64,000 bases of DNA. It comes from Phoenix dactylifera. Lineage: Eukaryota > Streptophyta > Magnoliopsida > Arecales > Arecaceae. Of this stretch, positions 38,601 through 50,423 are shown one piece after another. The stretch covers positions 22,453,146-22,517,145 of the forward strand of contig NC_052399.1 in NCBI RefSeq assembly GCF_009389715.1. Reading direction: 5' to 3'. The position numbers and the translations under genes were made by a program. The notes under the pieces were generated by a model that searched no databases, was not told the DNA's origin, and saw only the letters and a program-made list of their open reading frames with translations. Every line of letters starts with the position of its first letter. The stretch's first letter is position 1.

Positions 38601-41600
38601 AATAGACTTCTCTGATGACAGTATGCCTTATTTTTCTCTAAGAATTTTGGCATTAATAATTCTGTTCTAAAATTGCTCTCACATTATCTTTACTTGCAGG
38701 AAGAGTTTATATTTTGGACATCTACAACTCTGGAATATATCCTTTTGTAAGCAATATCCTTTAGATATATTTTTTTAACTAGTTTTGAGCATTGACCATC
38801 ACTTCTTTGTAGTTGCTGAACTGCTTTTGTTAAATTATCAAATAAGGGCACCGTGTAAGGACTAAAATAGGCCCACGGCTTCCATGATTCAGACCCAAGA
38901 ATTGGTTTTTGTTTAATATTTAAATTAGATTTGACTCATTTACTGAAAGGGTTTGATTTATCTGATATAGTTTGTTGGACTTTGGATAGAGGTCTACGCA
39001 GAACTATCTGATTTTAGACGTATATAGTTTCCTAACTTAACCAATCTACACGTGGCGTCATATTTGATCCACTACTCCATGCCGGCTTTATTTGTGTTTG
39101 GGTCTACCAAACTCAGTTGCTTTGCTGCATAAGTTACATATGAAAAATAGAAACAAGGTTTATCACAACCAAGGTCTGCAAAACCAGTACCGAGAACCAT
39201 ACCGGTACGTTATCAGTTTGGTATTGTACAGTGGTGGTATGGTACAGTATGCACCCCATACCGAGATAAGCTTCCAACACTTTTTCTCACTCTCAGTCAT
39301 GGTACCACTCAAAACCAGGTGGTACAGGACAATTCCACTTGGTTCGGCTCATATATTAAATCGAACCTGGGTACCATACCAATACCTTATTGATATGGTA
39401 CAATGCCTGCAATATGGGTCGGTATGGGTTGATACGGCATTGCTTGATCCCAACAACTTGATCTTGGACACCATGTTGCCGTTGATGCATATACTTGGAT
39501 AAGTCTTTCTCCCCCTCCCCAATGAGAGAAAAGATGGGAGACCAACCTGTACAATGACTATCTAGATCTAAATTCTTGGGGATGCACCACCAAAACTTGA
39601 ACCCAGAATCTCTGGTTGTTACGATAAGTTTGCTAAAATGGGACATTTCTTTATATCATTTCTTACTATTGCTCAAATCTTCTCACATGCCACACCCCTG
39701 CCCCAGCCTGATCAACCCAAAGGAAAGGTTTTCTTCAAGTGAACTTGTAAACTTGTTTCCACATCCTCGTCTTTGTTATTCTCATCTAAAGCTTGTACGT
39801 CCCACTTTAATGTGCTTCTGTTTTCTTTTGTTCTACCCTCTCTGCCCCCCACCCAAAAAAAATGTAGTTATCTCTTATTGGTTCATTTTTTTATATAAGG
39901 ATTTATGATTTCATTTACAGGATCTTGAGGCTAGGAGGTACATCGACCAGAAAGTTGAATTACTAGTGAGTTAAATGTGTCCCTGCACCCCCCCTCCCCA
40001 ACCCCAATTTATATTGCTAGTCATGTAGCAAGTTGTTTTTTTTTTCATCTTATTTTGTTGTGGTGATGTATCAAGTTTTATTTTGATCCCAGTTTTTGTT
40101 TAACTTCTCCCCTTGTACATCTGCATGTTGATAGAGTGGGACTAAAACAAATGAGTATTTGGAGCAATTGGATAAAGCACTTGAGGTACATTTGTATCGC
40201 ATTGTGTTTTGAATTTGTCTGTTATGCTAATCTTTCTCTACTTTGATCAATGTTATTCACAAGCATTGGTTGTAGATGTCGATGGAATCAGGGTTATTGC
40301 TATAAATGGTCATTAATCTAGAGCATGCTAATGCTCTATTTAGTCAATTAATACAATGACATGTTGCTGATAAATTAAAATTTCCAAATGGATGCGTTGC
40401 AGAGAACTTGTGGGTTGCCATGTTAAAGCTCTGGTCTTTGTGAGTTAAAAATTTGTTGCCATAGTTGTCAACATGGAAAAGAATTTGGTAGAACAACTTT
40501 CAACAAAATATACAGGATTGCAGGTAATACAGAACAAGCTTGGTTTTATGACGAATCCTACATATACCAGCCAAAGAACTGTTTATTGTTTCTTTACTAA
40601 GAACAAGCTCGTGTTCTGCAAAATATAACTTCTAAAGGTTGTATGATAAGATATTGCGGGATACCATTCTTGAACCATTGAGGAAGTCATTTCCCCCTCT
40701 TGTGGTGTTGGTGGATTTGTGACTGCCTAATAACAAAAAGGTTCTTTAGCTTTGACAAGTGGGAAGTTTTGTGAACTGCTGCAGAAGTTTTAGGTATTCA
40801 AGACAGAGGAATACATCACCTTTTCATGTAGTTAGAATCAATATCAGTATGTCATCTGCTATATGTGGATGATACTCTGGTGTTACCATGATGCCTAACA
40901 AATAGGACTTGCTCCAGGAATGCTTGAAGTTATTTCTGATTTCTAGGCAAATTTTCCGAAGTTTGCAGTGATCAGAATCTTACTGGCTAAAGAGATGGTA
41001 CTTGATAGAGATGAGGTTTGTTGTTGCGCTAAGGCCTTCCCTCTTGTTTGCGGATAGTGTTTCAAATTGAAACATAAATTGTATTGTGCTTGGGTTATTT
41101 ACTGCTTTAAAGTTGTCTCATGTGGTACTTCATGAATAAAGCCATCTGACCAAGAGCATTGCCTTTCTACGGTGCATCTTATCTTGGCTGGAGTTAATGT
41201 GAATAATGAGCTTAAATGGTTGAGAACAATCGGACAATATTTAGATTTTTAGACCATCTGTAGTCGAAGGCCTATGCCTATTTGGTATAAGTTCCCTTGG
41301 TAGACAACTGAACTGGCATATGATGCAGTCCCTAAAGGAATAGACCTGCGATGAGGAGGAAGTGGATTTGCAATGGGGAATCTACCTTAAAGGATGCAAG
41401 ATATTTCATGGAATGATTCTGATGCAACGGTATGGTAAATTACTATCTTAGGTGGAAAATCTAAGACATTAGCCTACATGAGGATGGGAGATCTGAGAAA
41501 TTCTGGATCGTCAATTTTTGGAACTTGTTATGGTTCAACAAGGCTTACATTATTAGGGATATAATCATTGATAGAAACAATGACAGATGCATTCATGAAG

Positions 41601-42946
41601 AATGATCCATTTAAATGGAGCAAGGCTGTGTTTTTGTGATTGTGTCTCTATGCCAAGAATTAACTGATGCAACATTTTCCATGGGAAAGCTACAGAGTTT
41701 TTTGCATTCTGGATAAATAAATTTCAGACATATTTTGAAATAATGTGCTCTAGGTCAAAAAGTTTTGACTATTGTAAGTGCATCATTTGTGGTCTATCTG
41801 CTACTGCTCTGTCTTTGATGAAAAATACATTCATTTGTCTCTTTGATTGAAAAATATATGTGCAAGCTTCATTATTACATATAAATTAAAAATTATGTCT
41901 ATTTAGAGTATGAATTTTTAAATTTGGGTTGCAGGTTGCTGGAAATAACTTCAATCCTGAGTTGGTTGTGTACAATGCTGGCACTGATATTCTCGATGGA
42001 GATCCCTTGGGCAGATTGAAGGTATATTCCTGTTTGTATTTATATTTTGTTTGTCAAAGCATGTGCATCTTCAAACTTATTTTGTTTATTTGATTTACAC
42101 TACAAACACACATTCACATGCGCACACATAGGGCTATATTGCTTCCGTTGGACCAACTTCTAAATTGGTCGTACTCTGAAAAAGACTCAAATACGTCATG
42201 TTCTGCATTGCCATGTGATGAAAAACATGAATGTTATTTTGATTTTTTTCGCTTATATAGTGAATTCATTAAGTTTTTTGGTACAATCACTGTAACAATC
42301 ATCGCATCAATGGAAGGAACAAAATACCTTGAAAAGTAAGGTATACGATTCTTTTCCCCAGCTGGATCAACTTACAATCTGGTCAAGAATATATAGTATA
42401 TACTGATGCAGAATGATGATCAATTTGAAAGAATGATCTAAGGAGTGTTTTCTTCACTAAATTTGATATTTAAAACCATTTATGTGCTGTAATTTTTTGA
42501 AAGGATTAAAAGGAATATTGGAGCGGTGGGAATCTGGGGCAGGAGCTTGGTAGGGAGGAATAATATGTCAAGAAATTCTGTCTGCATATTGTTTAAATTC
42601 TTGTGTGATCTGTGGGTGTTAGCCAGCCTCCATGTTATGGTGCATAACTACTTTATTGGTATCTCGTTGTGCAGGTCAGTCCTGAGGGAGTTTCAATCAG
42701 AGATGAAAAGGTATTCAGATTTGCCAGGGAAAGAAACGTACCTCTTCTAATGCTTACGTCAGGTGATTAGATGCAGGCTTTTGTACCTACGGGCTGTTTT
42801 GACCACAGTAAATCATTTATCCCTATTAATACTATGTTTTTTCAGGTGGCTATATGAAGTCGAGTGCTCAAGTTATAGCAGATTCAATTATCAACCTTTC
42901 AGGAAAAAAACTGATAGATTTGGATAGCCCTCTTAGGAGAAAATAA
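32622..42946 (+). CDS. HDA2: Class IV histone deacetylase, HDA2/HDAC11 type
   Basis: Zn-dependent lysine deacetylase. Thirteen exons: 32622-32735, 32820-32875, 37061-37178, 37254-37316, 37970-38038, 38117-38283, 38556-38620, 38700-38746, 39921-39965, 40135-40185, 41935-42021, 42675-42762 and 42846-42946. All introns are GT-AG with consistent phase, giving a 356-aa protein. The catalytic parts are all present. The His165-His166 pair lies in NVGGGFHHCSAEKGGG; zinc ligands Asp203 and His205 lie in IIDLDAHQGNGHE; zinc ligand Asp283 lies in NAGTDILDGDPLG; and the active-site Tyr326 lies in TSGGYMKSS. LIYSTSYD, HPFDSSKWG, VHSEAYL and PFRKQVGGS fit the HDAC11-like fold. It is slightly shorter than the Arabidopsis homologue, mainly at the ends. 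Introns 2 (4.2 kb), 8 and 10 carry transposons. Exon 6 ends inside a tandem duplication that copies its splice donor. Confidence 0.95.
33409..33746. mobile_element. hAT-type MITE 'CAAGG', copy 1, in HDA2 intron 2
   Basis: 338 bp. The left end is CAAGGTCTGCCGAACCGG and the reverse-complemented right end is CAAGGACCGCCGAACCGG (16 of 18 identical). It is flanked by a perfect 8-bp duplication, CTTTTAGG (33401-33408 and 33747-33754). 8-bp duplications and CA-starting ends are typical of hAT elements. The interior is rich in CGGTTC and CCGG words and GC-rich compared with the intron. No transposase. Confidence 0.9.
35087..35665. mobile_element. hAT-type MITE 'CAAGG', copy 2, in HDA2 intron 2
   Basis: 579 bp. 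The ends are CAAGGTATGCTGAACCG and, reverse-complemented, CAAGTTTTGCCGGACCG (13 of 17). A perfect 8-bp duplication, GTTAGAAG, lies at 35079-35086 and 35666-35673. Subterminal CACCGGTACGG and CCGGTACC palindromic words are shared with copies 1 and 3. The interior holds a very GC-rich tandem array (35170-35590). Confidence 0.88.
35170..35590. repeat. GC-rich imperfect tandem repeats inside the MITE
   Basis: Blocks such as GCGCGGTTCCCC, CTGGGGCAGTGCGCCC, GCGCGGGGAAGAGTGC and CGTGGGC with TTTAATGCCAC return two to four times, some inverted. CpG is very frequent, in sharp contrast with the surrounding AT-rich intron. Confidence 0.8.
38251..38514 (+). repeat. 132-bp tandem duplication across the HDA2 exon 6 splice donor
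   Basis: Unit 1 is 38251-38382 and unit 2 is 38383-38514. They begin TCACTTTGCCTTTGTTC and match nearly throughout. Each contains AATATTTCGAG followed by the donor GTAAGAGG, the real one at 38284 and the copy at 38416. Unit 1 covers the last 33 bases of exon 6 and the first 99 bases of intron 6. Confidence 0.95.
39170..39446. mobile_element. hAT-type MITE 'CAAGG', copy 3, in HDA2 intron 8
   Basis: 277 bp. It starts CAAGGTCTGCAAAACCAG and ends with CATTGCTTG, so the reverse-complemented end is CAAGCAATGC. Flanks ATCACAAC (39162-39169) and ATCCCAAC (39447-39454) form an 8-bp duplication with one change. The interior has ACCGGTACG, GGTATGGTAC and TACCATACC words, as in the other copies. This copy is more diverged. 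Confidence 0.75.
40660..41700 (+). mobile_element. Probable LINE fragment in HDA2 intron 10
   Basis: At about 40858 the plus strand reads LLYVDDTLVL, the catalytic box region of a LINE reverse transcriptase. It is followed in another frame by CLKLFLISRQIF, resembling the segment that follows the box in plant LINEs. Stops and frameshifts are many. The limits are guesses, as no poly(A) tail or duplication was identified. Confidence 0.5.
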
Positions 42947-44840
42947 TGGTAAATATTTTTTTTCACTAAAATGTATATTTTGAGAAAAGAATGATGATCA
43001 AATGCGGCAGTAATGACATGTGAAAACGCATTTTTGTATAGATATATCCAGATGTTTACATAGTTCACGTGTAAATTATGGACACTCTTTGCTGCTATTG
43101 TACAAAAATTTCAAGGAGATGCGGCTATTGGAGGACCATATTCTCTTAATGATATCATCAAATGATACCATGACAATATGCCCTTACTCATTTTATACAG
43201 TGTATTTTTGTAGCGGAAGAAGTTTTCGTTCTATATACTTTTTGCTTCTGCATTTATGTTCTATTCATTACTGTCCCAGGATCCATCATTCAATCTACAT
43301 TTATGTTCTATTCAATCTAATTCAATCTACATTTATATACTTTTTGCTTGTGCATTATGTTCTATTGAATCTACATTTATGTTCACCAAGCTTGACATCA
43401 CACAGCAGAAAATCTGCGGAGCGGTTGCAAGAACAGAAGTAGGAAATGTTTTTTCTCTTATTTCTTATCCCCGTTTCTGATTTTTATTTTATATGTTTGG
43501 TGTTAATTATTTTCTGTATTCCTTTGATTAATTAACCAAGTCATATGTACCTTATAAACCCGAATCACTATGCTATTAAAATATTGTTTACCTGTTTATG
43601 AATAGCTGCTGCTTGGCATTTGCATGACATTTATGCTTACATTGTAGCTTAAAGTTTCAGTGATTCTTGGTCTAATCTACTGTGTCATGGAATTTTAGTT
43701 TTAGTATGGCCAAGTAGATGCTAGTAATCTTGGAATTATGCCAACTACTTTTAGTTGCTACTCAACATCATCAAATGCTTAACCATAGGCAAGGCTAATG
43801 GATTACGCCTATGGAAGATGTCTGCAAGAGGTATTTTCGAGTACATATGTTGGATTCTTGGTGAGTTTTAGATGCCAGCTCACTATTTTATCCTCATGTC
43901 GAATATATCCGCCAAGTTGATGTTACCTGCATGGATTACATAAACTCCGAGTTATATCTTTTTACGTTCTTTGAGCATTGCTCATCTCAATGAAGCTTTA
44001 CATCCCATAGTGTGCCCTGTTGGATTCAAACAAATTCACACGTCATTATATCTTAACCTTTTGAACATCAAGCAGTAACACAATAAATTGTCCGCTGGAT
44101 GGCCAACTGCATCGGACGTTCCTGCTTGTGAGACCAGCATTTTTGGTGACCTCTTAACCTTTTGGCAATTAATCTCATAGAAGTATCTTTACAGGCCTAC
44201 AAAATTCAGAAAATATGAATTTAACACAATAAAACAAACCTTTTGGCTAATATTTCTGTTCTCCTTTGTTGTCAATTTGTGTTTACAAAGGTAGGATACG
44301 TACAACGACTGTGGCTGTTAAAATGCCAAGAGGTTCACTGAAGAATTTTTTGGGGATGTATAGTGGACTTCTTAAGCTGTAAGCTTTGTCTCATCCATGC
44401 AGAAAAACTTAAGCTCTAAGCTGTCTCATTCATTCGAACCTGGCAAAATGGATTCATTAGCGTCATAAAGTAATATTACTCATGAAGTCCATATTGAAAC
44501 AAATATCTTCCGGTTTTCTCTATGCTGTTGAGATAACAATAGCTAAAAATAAACACCTCCTGTACGAAAAATACCATTTACTTCCGCTAAGTTATTTCTA
44601 AAACTTTTCATTTTTTTTTTTTTTTTTAGGAATACAAAAGAAAGGGAGGAGGAAGGGATAAGCCATCCCCGCGTAGCAGCTTCTACTAAGTCTCCATCTC
44701 GCCGGGAGAACACGCCGATCAGTTTTATTCAGTGGGTCCGGCTAGTTACCCTGACTTTTTATTTTCCTTCACAAAAACTTACAAGTGTTAATTAATATCC
44801 ATTTTGGTCTTCATAATGCCGCGTAAAAGGTGCCCATTTG
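42947..44840. other. HDA2 3' flank and PRA1 upstream region
   Basis: The first few hundred bases probably include the HDA2 3' UTR. 43250-43390 has an irregular local repeat of ATTCAATCTACATTTAT and TATACTTTTTGCTT. A T-run lies at 44611-44628. The part from 44640 is the PRA1 promoter side. A possible upstream ORF of seven codons (ATG at 44875, stop at 44898) precedes the PRA1 start. No further gene is supported. Confidence 0.4.
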
Positions 44841-45035
44841 CCAGCCCGTGCCGGCCTTGTCTTTTCTTTATTTTATGGTTCCGTCCCCATCACGGTAATT
44901 GACCAACGGTGGATTGTGAAACCCATCCCCCCTTTCCCGTCGCCGTCAAGTTCCCCTTCTTCTATCGGACCCCCACCCCCTCCTTGGTTTCTTCCTTCCC
45001 CAATTCCCCATTCCATTCCGTCGATCATCGCGGAG

Positions 45036-45626
45036 ATGACTACCTATGGGACGATCCCGACCTCTTCCGGCGGCGCCGCCACACCTCTGGATTTCATTTC
45101 CCGCGCCAAGGAGCGGGGAAGAGAGGCCCTGGCGACGCGCCGCCCGTGGCGGGAGGTGGCCGATATCCACGCCATCAGCCTCCCGCCGAGTCTCGGGGAG
45201 GCGTACCTCCGGATCCGGACCAACCTGGGCTACTTCGCCATGAACTACGCCATCATCGTCCTCCTTATCGTCTTCCTCAGCCTCCTCTGGCATCCCGTGT
45301 CCCTCATCGTCTTCATGGTTATGATGGCTCTCTGGCTCTTCCTCTACTTCCTGCGCGACGAGCCCCTCGTCATCCTCGGCCGCACGATCGGCGACCGCAC
45401 GGTCCTGATCGTGCTCGCCCTCGTGACCCTGGGGGTGCTGCTTCTTACCAACGCCACGCTCAACATCCTGGTCTCGTTCCTGGTGGGGCTGCTGGTGGTG
45501 GTTCTCCACGCGGCGCTGCGACGGACCGATGACCTCTTCATGGAGGAGGAGGAGGCGGCGGGGCCAGGCCGATGGTACACCGTCGTCGGGGAGCCCGCCA
45601 AGCTGTCCCCATCCGTTTCCTCCTAG
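45036..45626 (+). CDS. PRA1 family protein (prenylated Rab acceptor type)
   Basis: Single-exon gene of 196 aa, the usual plant PRA1 length and structure. PRA1 proteins sit in ER, Golgi and endosomal membranes and bind prenylated Rab GTPases in vesicle traffic. Start ATG 45036 (MTTYGTIPTSS) is chosen because the frame is open further upstream only without an ATG. A Pro/Ser-rich cytosolic N-terminus is followed by FISRAKERGREALATRRPWREVADIHAISLP in pieces typical of the family (RPWRE, then LRIRTNLGYFAMNY). Four hydrophobic segments follow, at about 66-85, 88-106, 122-138 and 141-160, split by the conserved loop YFLRDEPLVILGR. The C-terminus has LRRTDDLFMEEEE. The coding region is strongly GC-rich (third-position C), unlike its flanks, as in many monocot genes. 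Which PRA1 subgroup it belongs to is not settled. Confidence 0.95.
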   Translation: MTTYGTIPTSSGGAATPLDFISRAKERGREALATRRPWREVADIHAISLPPSLGEAYLRIRTNLGYFAMNYAIIVLLIVFLSLLWHPVSLIVFMVMMALWLFLYFLRDEPLVILGRTIGDRTVLIVLALVTLGVLLLTNATLNILVSFLVGLLVVVLHAALRRTDDLFMEEEEAAGPGRWYTVVGEPAKLSPSVSS

Positions 45627-47511
45627 TAGAACAACAACCGCCATCGCCCACGCACCAGGCTTGTATGCGTTTTCATATGCGATGACTGCTACTTCTTCTA
45701 TTCTTGATTAGTACCGCAGCTTATTTGTGCTCATCATGTGTTCGTTCTTTTATTTCCATGGTTGAATTAGTCTTCCGTCTTCTTTTCCCTTCTTTTTAAT
45801 AATTCGTTAGCTTGGTGGATCGGACATTATCGCATTAAATTCTTTCTACAACCATGCATTATATCCTTCCCCTTCTCCCATATTTCTTCCTCTTATTCTC
45901 ACGGATCAGCAGTGCTGGGCTTTCTCTGTATTTCAGTGATAGCAGAGAACTAGAGGCTTCTCTGTGTTGTCGCAGTCGTGCATCTTCCTTGACGGGTGAT
46001 CCAAAAATAGCAATTAGTTATCCGTTGTGTAAATTTGTCCGTCAATATATTAAGGCATGGGTTTTGGTGGGGAGTACCTTTCCGTGGGTCTCATCTTCGT
46101 TATTTTCCGACTTAAATACTGTGGACAATACTCTGGATATGTGCGTGATCTCATACCGCATCATACACAAACAGTTTTTCCGACGACAAAATTCTACGGA
46201 AGCCTAAGAACAAGGTAGATGGATGAATGATGATTCCTGCTTGCATTTTTGTCCATTTGACGACTGTGAAGTTGTACAGAAGCTCTCTGAGGAAGAAGAA
46301 CTCTCGATGACTGGATGCGTCCATCCAGATGGAGCCGAGAGAATTAAAATGGGGAACAGCTATCCCCTCGCCTAACTGCATTCATCGGGCCATAAGCTCC
46401 TTTTTTTACTGTTTCTCCACATCCCGTTTGGGCGTCCGGTAGCAAGTTCCAGATCGCACTCACCTAGGTCTTGTGGAAGGTGGTGATTGTCATCGACCCA
46501 AATTTGTAGGACTTTTTCCTTCGGATTGGAGACTGGGACCGGTGGCCATGTATTCTTGTTTGTGTCCTCAGAAAAAAAGGTCGCTTGCATGGGCAACAAA
46601 CACATGGTGGGTGGGCACACTGTCTGCCCTCTTGCTTGTGGAAATCTCGAGAGCGAAACGAAGAACTCCAAGACTTGGGAGTCACCTGGTAACTTGGGAT
46701 GAAGATGGGAAATTTTGATCAAATTTTAAGGAGGTGTTTAATGATTCTGACATCGGTGCGTAAGGATAACGCGGCATATTAAAGTAATATGCATTTGTAC
46801 TTGAGAGTTTAGGGCTGCTGGTAGGGGATTTGGTTATTGCTCGCAAACTAATAATCCACTACCATGTTTGATATTTCTTACATCTTTGGATGGGAAGGAT
46901 TGCTTTGGCTGAAACAGCCATCAAAAAGAGGTTGCTTTAGACTCCAGAGAATGATTTTAGGTTTAATGTTTTCAAGGTCATTTTCTGGATTATCTTAAAA
47001 GGTGACACCAAGATGAACTCGGAGTGATTGATCGCAGCTGAGGAACAATGTAGAAAATACAGGGATATCTTGATGCATAATAATCAAGATACTAGAATTA
47101 TCAATCGATATTGTAAATGAGATTGATTACGGTAACAATTGATTAATATCTGATATCCAGAAAATCCATAATAATGAGTAGCAAAAGATACAGTTTTGAG
47201 GGAAAATGCACACTGTGTTTACTGAGTTCAATAAAAGCACAAATAAATAACATTGGCGAGCCCTAGTTGAGATTGGAAACAATCATTCGCTGCTGGCTTG
47301 GGTGTTCAATCTTTTTTGACTGGAGTTTGAATTGAGTTATGGTACGTAGGTTGCTGCAGAAAAAAGGCCACGCACTACATTGCTCCACGTTCCCTAATAT
47401 TGTACAATGTTGATGATTACATTAAAAACGAAGCTGTATCAAGTCAAACTGAATGGTCTTCCGCCTGGGGAAAGGCAACACCGCCCTGCAGTCAAGTATC
47501 GCCTCTGTTGG
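45627..47511. other. Intergenic; no supported gene
   Basis: The first 100-200 bases are the likely PRA1 3' UTR. Overlapping frames at 46372-46722 (both strands) have no recognisable domain and contradict each other, so none is called. Confidence 0.4.
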
Positions 47512-49250
47512 TTTTTTTTTTTTTTTGCTTAGAACAGGTGCTTCATACAGTACGTGTGTGAATACACCTAATAAGATCAAAATACAGTAACTCACGGAGT
47601 GCCGATGGCAACTCCCCCTCTTCTGACCAAAGAGCATACCCTGAATGGTGGGCCACGAAGGCAGCTACCCAATCGGCTGCCCCGTTGGCCTCCCTAAATA
47701 CATGCTTGGCCTGGATGGCCATCCCATCTCTCATCATCGCCACAATATCGCGGATCAAGGGGTGGTCTGTGTCCCCGCCCCTCAGCCCCCTCTGAATCCA
47801 CCGGATGACAGTGGCCGAGTCACCCTCTAGCACAATCGAGCTGGCCCGCAGAATAAACCGTGCATGACGAAGATCTGCCCAGGCTGCACGCAGCTCTGCT
47901 CCGGGAACCGATGTATCAAACAAGTGGCAGCCACCTGCAGCTACTGCCCTAGCATGCGGGTCCCGTATGACAAAGCCTGCACCGCCACAAGTGCCGCCAT
48001 CCAAAACCGACCCATCGAAGTTGACCTTGAGGAAGCTCGGGGTGGGGGCTCCCAGGTGAAAAACACCATCCGAGGAGCTGCCGAAGCAAAAGAGGAGCCC
48101 CAGGTGTCCCAAGCTGTCAAAGGTCTGTCCGTAGGTAGGGTGGCCCTGATCTCTGTGGCCTGTGCCCGAGCAAGCTCTGCCACAAACCTCGGTGACATCC
48201 TACGCTCGCCAAGAGTGCGAGCGTTCGTAGCCAACCAAATCTGATATGCTGTGCAACTCGCTCTGATACCCTCATCGCGAGTTTGTGAACTGGCTAACCA
48301 CTGTCGTATCACTCCGAGAAACTGTAATCGCGCACTCCGCGCCCCCTGCTGGATCCCAGTCCACTGCCATGTCGCCCTCGCCCATGTACACTGGAAGAGC
48401 ACATGGTCCACTGACTCCTCAACTCCACACGTCTCACACTCTGTCGAGACCCCCCAGCCATGCCTGCTCAACTCGGCTCTCGTCGGAAGGCGGTCCCAAC
48501 ATATCTTCCATAGGAAGAGAGCTATCCTCGGGTGAAGACCCGACCTCCAAGTCCAGGTGCAGTCCGGCCCCGGCTCGTGTCCCGCCGAAATAATGCGGGA
48601 GAGATCACCTAATCTGACATTGGCCCGGCTCGAGGTGCCCCAGACCCTGATGTCCGGCCCCCCACATCCGGGTAACGGGAGGGACCGAATCCTCGCAGCT
48701 AGGTGAGCCCCAAACAACAACCTAAGTCTGGCCTCATCCCACTCTGCCCCTCCTGGGACTAGTAGGTCACACACCCGTAACCCCTCCACTGCCTCGGTGT
48801 GAACCATAGTCGGCCAGCAACTCAGGGGAAGGGAGTCCACCCATGAATCGCCGGTCACATCGATACTCCGGCCGTCTCTAATCAAACATCTGGTATGCGC
48901 CAATACAGATGGCATGTACCTCCTGATCTCGCGCCACATGAAGGAGACTCGGCGCCCCCCTCCCCCCGCCGCCACTGAAACCCCCCGACCATATCTGGCT
49001 GCCATCACCTGGCTCCAGAGGCCATGTGGCTCTAATAAGAACCGAGCCGCGTGCCGAGCAAGGAGCGCCTTGGTTTTCCCCCAACGCATCGTACGCGAAG
49101 GTAAACTGTGATGTACCCTGGCATTTGGTATCCATGATAGCCATGGATCATAACCTTTGCTATGGGAGGATGCGACCTTTATGAGACTTCTGTACGAATG
49201 ATGGAGCCGCAGGCGGCCTGAAAGGGGGTCAATATATGCCATCAGAATCC
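47512..49250 (-). mobile_element. LINE retrotransposon, copy 3: 5'-truncated ORF2 3' half with poly(A)
   Basis: The best preserved LINE in the window. Minus-strand frame 49242-47941 (433 codons) holds the region after the reverse transcriptase. It has LLARHAARFLLEPHGLWSQV and a zf-RVT zinc-binding motif, CETCGVEESVDHVLFQC. Frame 48112-47543 (189 codons) holds an RNase H domain: FDGSVLDGG, AELRAAW, LEGDSATVI and FREANGAADWVA, with the acidic residues present. The two frames overlap and are offset by a frameshift near 48050. The poly(A) tail is the T-run 47512-47526 on the plus strand. The reverse transcriptase and endonuclease are missing, so it cannot move by itself. It is GC-rich and has few stops, so it looks younger than copies 1 and 2. 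Confidence 0.93.
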
Positions 49251-49454
49251 AAAAGTAAACAGCATTTGACCGACAAACAATTTTGGGACCATCATTTTTT
49301 TGGATTAACAGCTGCTGCCCTAATGCCCTCTCTTAGGGATGGCTAAATGACAATTTCCAAGATGTCTATATATATCATACATGGTAAACGTTGACTAAAT
49401 AATAGTACCACCTGTTCTTAGTTTGTATCGTACTACCATCTCCTATCCTCTAAG

Positions 49455-49930
49455 TAGGGCTGTCAACGCGCCGAGCCGAGCCCGAGCCTGGGAGAGCTCG
49501 GCTCGGCTCGTTTCACAGAAGCTCAGGCTCGGGCTCGGGCTCGAGCTCGATAACAAGCTCTATTTTGGGCTCGAGCTCGGGCTTGCTTGGCAAAGCAAAG
49601 GCTCGGGTTTGAGCTCGTAAAGCTCGTTTCAATTACGAGCTCTAGAACGAATCCGAGCTCGGGCTTGTAATCGGGCTCGAGCTCAGGCTCGGGCTCGATA
49701 ACAAGCTATTTTTCTCTATGTGATTAGATTTTTATGAATTATGGTGCTGAAATAAAATTTTTCAGTGGAAGACTAGAGCTCGTTTGGGCTCGTGAGCTGC
49801 TCGGGCTCGGGCTCGAGTGTAAACGAGCCTCATATTGGGCTCGGGCTCGGGCTCGTTTGACTACCGAGCCGAGCCCGAGCCGAGCTTTTACCGAGCCGAG
49901 CTCGAGCAGCTCGGCTCATTAACAGCCCTA
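49455..49930. mobile_element. hAT-type MITE rich in GGCTCG words
   Basis: 476 bp with ends TAGGGCTGTCAACG and, reverse-complemented, TAGGGCTGTTAATG. It is flanked by a perfect 8-bp duplication, CCTCTAAG (49447-49454 and 49931-49938), as for hAT elements. The interior is mostly runs of GGCTCG, GAGCTC and CCGAGC in both orientations with an AT-rich middle (49700-49770), so the strand can fold on itself. No transposase. Confidence 0.93.
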
Positions 49931-49944
49931 CCTCTAAGCAAAAG

Positions 49945-50423
49945 CCGGATACGTGGATTCATTTTCATATTCGAATCCATCTGAATTTAGATAGAATTTT
50001 GAGCATTTGATTGATATTCGTATCCGTATTTATATTTATAGAAGAAAAATACATAGAAATATTAATTGATAGCTATCTAATCAGTATCCGAATATCTAAT
50101 TTTATTTTTGATCCTATTTAATTTTATATAGAACTCATAAACTTTTTAAGAAAAATAAATAACTACATAACATGCTATTAACCTGATTTATCACCTGCTT
50201 AGTAATATTTTTAATTTTATGGTCATAAAATTTAATTATTCGACTTATGTCCGTATTTATATCCATACTTTTGGTATCCAATTTGGATCCATACCTCTTT
50301 AAAATAAATATGGATATAAATTTTTACATCCGATTAATATTTATATCTGTATCTGTATTCACCAAATAAAAATAAATATGGATATAGATATATATTAATA
50401 TCCGATCCAATTTTAGCTCTAAG
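49945..50423. mobile_element. hAT-like MITE, GGATATCCG-rich family, copy 2 (reverse)
   Basis: Reverse-orientation relative of 20627-21077. Shared blocks, read as reverse complements, include the AATTTTATATAGAACTCAT stretch, ATCCGAATATCTAAT and the end ATCCGATCCAATTTTAGC. Its outer left end is not clear. It abuts the GGCTCG MITE within about 20 bases. Confidence 0.6.

Noticed and set aside
44838-45035. N-terminal extension of the PRA1 frame
   Set aside because: The frame is open but begins without an ATG. The family starts with a short N-terminus, as given by the ATG at 45036.
44946-45644. 232-codon minus-strand frame opposite PRA1
   Set aside because: It is the antisense shadow of a GC3-rich coding exon, low in complexity and rich in charged residues.
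46372-46722. Overlapping frames on both strands near 46.4-46.7 kb
   Set aside because: No domain, no splice context and contradictory strands, so not called as a gene.
47864-48593. Plus-strand frames at 47864-48244 and 48251-48593
   Set aside because: They are antisense to the LINE ORF and have no independent support.
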